Source: Bacillota bacterium
GTDB lineage: Bacteria; Bacillota; Clostridia; Christensenellales; UMGS416
DNA: 64,000 nt
NCBI GenBank assembly: GCA_023410875.1
Contig: JAEYPH010000012.1
Coordinates: forward strand, 1 to 64,000
Reading direction: 5' to 3'
Notes under the pieces: generated by a model
Told to the model about the DNA's origin: nothing
Database searches by the model: none
What the model saw: the letters and a program-made list of their open reading frames with translations, nothing else
Program-made: the position numbers and the translations under genes
Shown here: positions 61,559-64,000 of the stretch, piece by piece
Position numbering within the stretch: the first letter of the stretch is position 1
Layout: each line of letters opens with the position of its first letter

Positions 61559-62908
61559 ATGGAACGTTATGTTGACATCACCGCCTTCGGGGCGAAGGAA
61601 GGCACTGGGCAGGTCTGCACGGCGGAAATACAGGCCGCCATCGACGAGGCCAACCGCCTGGGCGGGGCCACTGTGCTGGTGCCGCCGGGCACCTTCGTCA
61701 CCGGCACGCTGCTGCTGGGCGGCGCTTCGCTGCACCTGATGCGCGGCGCCGTATTGAAGGGTTCGCCCAACCTTGCGGATTACCGGCCCTGCGGCTACCG
61801 CCACAACGAGATGGGCGACGTGCTGCCGCTGATCTGCTCCATGGAAAGCAGCGGCGTCCGCCTGTCCGGTCAGGGAACCATCGACCTGAACGGCGACCCG
61901 TTCTTCGACTTTAGCCTGGAAACCCTGGCCGGACGCCATGAGGGCCTGACCGAAGAGGAACTGCTGGAATGCCCGGCGGAGCACGGCGCCCGGCCCAACC
62001 AGCCCATCTTCTTCTACCGGTGCACCAACGTGGCTGTGGAAGGCCTTACGTTGATCAACACCCCCTGCTGGACGCTTACCTTTGTGGAGTGCAGCCAGGT
62101 GCGCCTGACCGACCTCAACATCGACAACAGCCTGCGCATCCCCAACAACGACGGCGTGCACTTCTGCGGCTGCCGCGACGTGCTGGTGAGGGGCTGCGTG
62201 ATCACCAGCGGCGACGACTGTATCGCCCTGAGCGGCATCACCGATTGGGACGTGCCCTGCGAAAACGTCGTGATCTCCGATTGCATCCTGACTTCCCGCT
62301 CCAAAGCCATCGTGATCGGCTATATGCACAGCATCGTGCGCGATGTCTGCGTCAGCAACGTTGTTATCCGCGGCAGCAACCGGGGCATCTGCATCATGGC
62401 CAGCGCCGGCACGGGCCTGGTGGAGCATGTGGCTGTCAGCAACGTGCGCATCGACACGCGGGTGCCGGCCGGCCACTGGTGGGGAAACGGCGAGCCCATC
62501 CTGCTGATGGCAACCTGGCACCATTTCGACAACTACGATCTGCCGGCGCCCAACCGCAGATTCCCGGTCAGCATCTCCGATGTGCACATTCATCAGGCGG
62601 TGTGCACCGGGGAAAACGCCATCGGCATCGTGGGGCAGCGGGGCAACATCGACGGCGTGCGCCTGACCGGCCTGTCGGTGCGCCTGAAGGATAGCGAACG
62701 TCTGCACCTCAAGGGCCGGGTGCTGGACATCAGCCCCAGCGCCGGCGAAGCCCGCCTGCCGGAGGAGCCCTGCTGGCTGCTGGTGCAGGAAGCGCGCCAT
62801 GTTGCGGTAGAGGCGGTTGTTGCAAAAACGGAACATGGCTGCCGCCCGGTCGCGGCGGTGCGCGATTGCCAGGACTGCGAGATTCATGTCAAGGGTGAGA
62901 TTGGCTGA
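61559..62908 (+). CDS. glycoside hydrolase family 28 (polygalacturonase-like)
   Basis: A 449-residue right-handed beta-helix protein. YVDITAFGAKEGTGQVCTAE and GGATVLVPPGTFVTGTLLL open it; the catalytic acids are in PNNDGVHFCGC (Asn-x-Asp) and VITSGDDCIALSG (Asp-Asp). The usual GHG with catalytic His is replaced by a region GYMHSIVRD, and RIK by RSKA. It therefore may be an altered exo-type enzyme on galacturonan or rhamnogalacturonan oligomers. No signal peptide is visible. AGGAGG precedes the ATG. Confidence 0.85.
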   Translation: MERYVDITAFGAKEGTGQVCTAEIQAAIDEANRLGGATVLVPPGTFVTGTLLLGGASLHLMRGAVLKGSPNLADYRPCGYRHNEMGDVLPLICSMESSGVRLSGQGTIDLNGDPFFDFSLETLAGRHEGLTEEELLECPAEHGARPNQPIFFYRCTNVAVEGLTLINTPCWTLTFVECSQVRLTDLNIDNSLRIPNNDGVHFCGCRDVLVRGCVITSGDDCIALSGITDWDVPCENVVISDCILTSRSKAIVIGYMHSIVRDVCVSNVVIRGSNRGICIMASAGTGLVEHVAVSNVRIDTRVPAGHWWGNGEPILLMATWHHFDNYDLPAPNRRFPVSISDVHIHQAVCTGENAIGIVGQRGNIDGVRLTGLSVRLKDSERLHLKGRVLDISPSAGEARLPEEPCWLLVQEARHVAVEAVVAKTEHGCRPVAAVRDCQDCEIHVKGEIG

Positions 62909-62944
62909 ACGGCTCTGCTCCTCAGAGCGTATTTGGTAAGCAGT

Positions 62945-62980
62945 ATGGGCTCCCTTTTACCAGCAGGTAAGGGAGCCCAT
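62945..62980 (+). terminator. terminator of the GH28 gene
   Basis: ATGGGCTCCCTT and AAGGGAGCCCAT form a perfect 12-bp stem; the T run after it is interrupted. 62981-63218 holds no other gene. Confidence 0.7.
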
Positions 62981-63138
62981 TTCGCTTTTTGAGGACGCTG
63001 CTCTCTTGGCCGGGGGCTGGCATGATATTCCATATCTGTAGCATGAACCGGAAAGAAGGAAATGATTATTATTCTAGAACACGAATATCTTTCTTGGTTT
63101 TGATGTTTTCCCCCTAAACCCACTTTCCCAGCCGTCCC

Positions 63139-63167
63139 CTGACTTTTCCCACACTTTAGGGTATAAT
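63139..63167 (+). promoter_or_regulatory. promoter of the ABC transporter genes
   Basis: CTGACT (63139-63144), a 17-base spacer, TATAAT (63162-63167). Confidence 0.6.
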
Positions 63168-63218
63168 AGCACATATACGCGAATGCCTTGCATTTGTAAA
63201 AAATGAAGAAGGAACTAC

Positions 63219-63998
63219 ATGGCAACCATACGAGAAGGCGCGGCGTGTACGGGGCTGTGCTGCACAAAGATACACGACTTCGGCGTGAGCTTCGGCGGTC
63301 ACGTGATCCTGCACGGCGTAAACCTGCACATCCACTGCGGTGAGCTCACGGCGCTCATAGGCCCCAACGGCGCGGGCAAGTCCACGCTGCTCAAGGCCAT
63401 ACTGGGCGAGGTGCGCCACACCGGCACGCTGAGCTTTTTGGATGAGAAGAACCTGCACACGCAGCCGGTCATGGGCTATGTGCCCCAGCAGCTGCCCATC
63501 GACGCCTTCGCGCCCACCAGCGTGATGGACCTCTTCGCCGCGACCCACCGCCGCCCGGCGTGGCTGGGCGCGAGCCGGGCCGCACGGAAGCGGGCGCTGG
63601 AGGGCCTGGAGCGCGTGGACGCCGCAGCGCTCATAGACCGGCGGCTGGGCGCTTTGAGTGGCGGCGAGATGCAGCGGGTGCTGCTGGCGCTGGCGCTGGA
63701 CCCGCTGCCGGACCTGCTGCTGCTGGATGAACCGGTCAGCGGCATCGACATGCTGGGCCTGGAGCGCTTCTACGCCACCGTCAGCGACCTGCGCCAGCGG
63801 CTGGACCTTTCCATTCTGCTGGTGAGCCACGACCTGGACATGGTGGCCCGCCACGCTGACCGCGTCATCGTGCTCAACGGCACCGTGGTGACCCAGGGCC
63901 CGCCGGACCAGGTGTTCGCTGACCGGCGCACGATGGAGCTCTTCGGCCAAGCATGGTTCGCCCAGCATCACGCAGGAGAAGGGGAGGACCATGCTTGA
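63219..63998 (+). CDS. metal ABC transporter ATPase (ZnuC/MntB-like)
   Basis: A 259-residue ABC ATPase. Walker A GPNGAGKSTLLKAILGE, Q-loop VPQQLPI, signature LSGGEMQRVLLALAL, Walker B LLLLDEPVSGID and switch His in VSHDLDMVARHADRV. The sequence after the D-loop matches zinc/manganese importers (ZnuC, MntB, TroB-like). The ribosome site before the ATG is AAGAAGGAA. A downstream permease start overlaps its end, as in znuC-znuB. Confidence 0.88.
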   Translation: MATIREGAACTGLCCTKIHDFGVSFGGHVILHGVNLHIHCGELTALIGPNGAGKSTLLKAILGEVRHTGTLSFLDEKNLHTQPVMGYVPQQLPIDAFAPTSVMDLFAATHRRPAWLGASRAARKRALEGLERVDAAALIDRRLGALSGGEMQRVLLALALDPLPDLLLLDEPVSGIDMLGLERFYATVSDLRQRLDLSILLVSHDLDMVARHADRVIVLNGTVVTQGPPDQVFADRRTMELFGQAWFAQHHAGEGEDHA

Positions 63999-64000
63999 TT
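63991..64000 (+). CDS. start of a metal ABC permease gene, cut by the window end
   Basis: GGGGAGGACC lies directly before an ATG (MLD...) overlapping the ATPase stop by eight bases. Only three codons are visible. Permease identity is inferred from the usual gene order. Confidence 0.45.

Overview
The window looks like the replication-origin region of a Gram-positive (Bacillota, Clostridia-like) chromosome. It is G+C-rich by eye, with AT-rich patches at 1-985, 4470-7260 and about 47100-48750. The support is an oriC with DnaA boxes beside dnaA-dnaN (31.0-33.8 kb), two perfect parS sites in front of soj(parA)-spo0J(parB)-rsmG-noc (14.6-18.2 kb), radC, yaaL-bofA, dnaX-ybaB-recR and walJ. bofA belongs to endospore formers; noc and yaaL are also typical of this phylum. 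Ribosome binding sites are strong AGGAGG types and several housekeeping genes start with TTG. A free-living or gut-type clostridium with plant-glycan metabolism, perhaps near Christensenellales, is an inference; the species cannot be fixed from this sequence.

Layout. 0-1 kb: an AT-rich fragment carrying a frameshifted unknown gene, abutting the end of a HAD phosphatase gene. 0.9-4.4 kb: HAD/epimerase operon, an alpha/beta hydrolase, a RibD/DHFR-like reductase and rpsU. 4.5-7.2 kb: an AT-rich insert with one large HD + HSP90-like ATPase gene, a candidate conflict/defence protein. 7.4-14.3 kb: L-fucose isomerase with a repressor-flanked promoter, a secreted protein, glycerol kinase, an esterase and an aminotransferase. 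14.4-20 kb: parS, soj, spo0J, rsmG, noc, radC, yaaL, bofA. 20.3-30 kb: GNAT, a novel zinc-ribbon protein, GH42, dnaX-ybaB-recR, GH116 and a P-loop kinase. 30.2-33.8 kb: hydrolase, dnaN, dnaA, oriC. 33.8-43.5 kb: an isomerase, a TM1266-like regulator with rubrerythrin, GNAT, methyltransferase, aldo/keto reductase, a DUF2752-CD225 pair, a URO-D-family protein with a long structured leader, and an NCS2 permease with a leader terminator. 43.8-53.3 kb: walJ, NIPSNAP, an ECF sigma operon, an XRE regulator, an epimerase, and a four-repeat surface protein with its zinc-ribbon membrane partner. 53.5-64 kb: SDR and galactonate dehydratase-like genes, a YbaK-like deacylase, a lipoprotein, asnS, a C39-like protease, GH28 and the start of a metal ABC transporter.

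Common themes. (1) Replication and segregation genes are clustered, but the par and dnaX-recR groups read toward oriC, opposite to the usual arrangement. (2) Sugar genes (fucI, GH42, GH116, GH28, DgoD-like, three TIM-barrel isomerases) are scattered singly without transporters, suggesting pectin- and galactoside-derived sugar use. (3) Four loci encode membrane proteins with a two-Cys-pair zinc ribbon. (4) At least two dispersed intergenic repeat families (A, four copies; B, three copies) fold into double hairpins with compensatory changes, pointing to a structured RNA or a REP-like element.

No tRNA, rRNA, CRISPR array or transposase gene was recognised.
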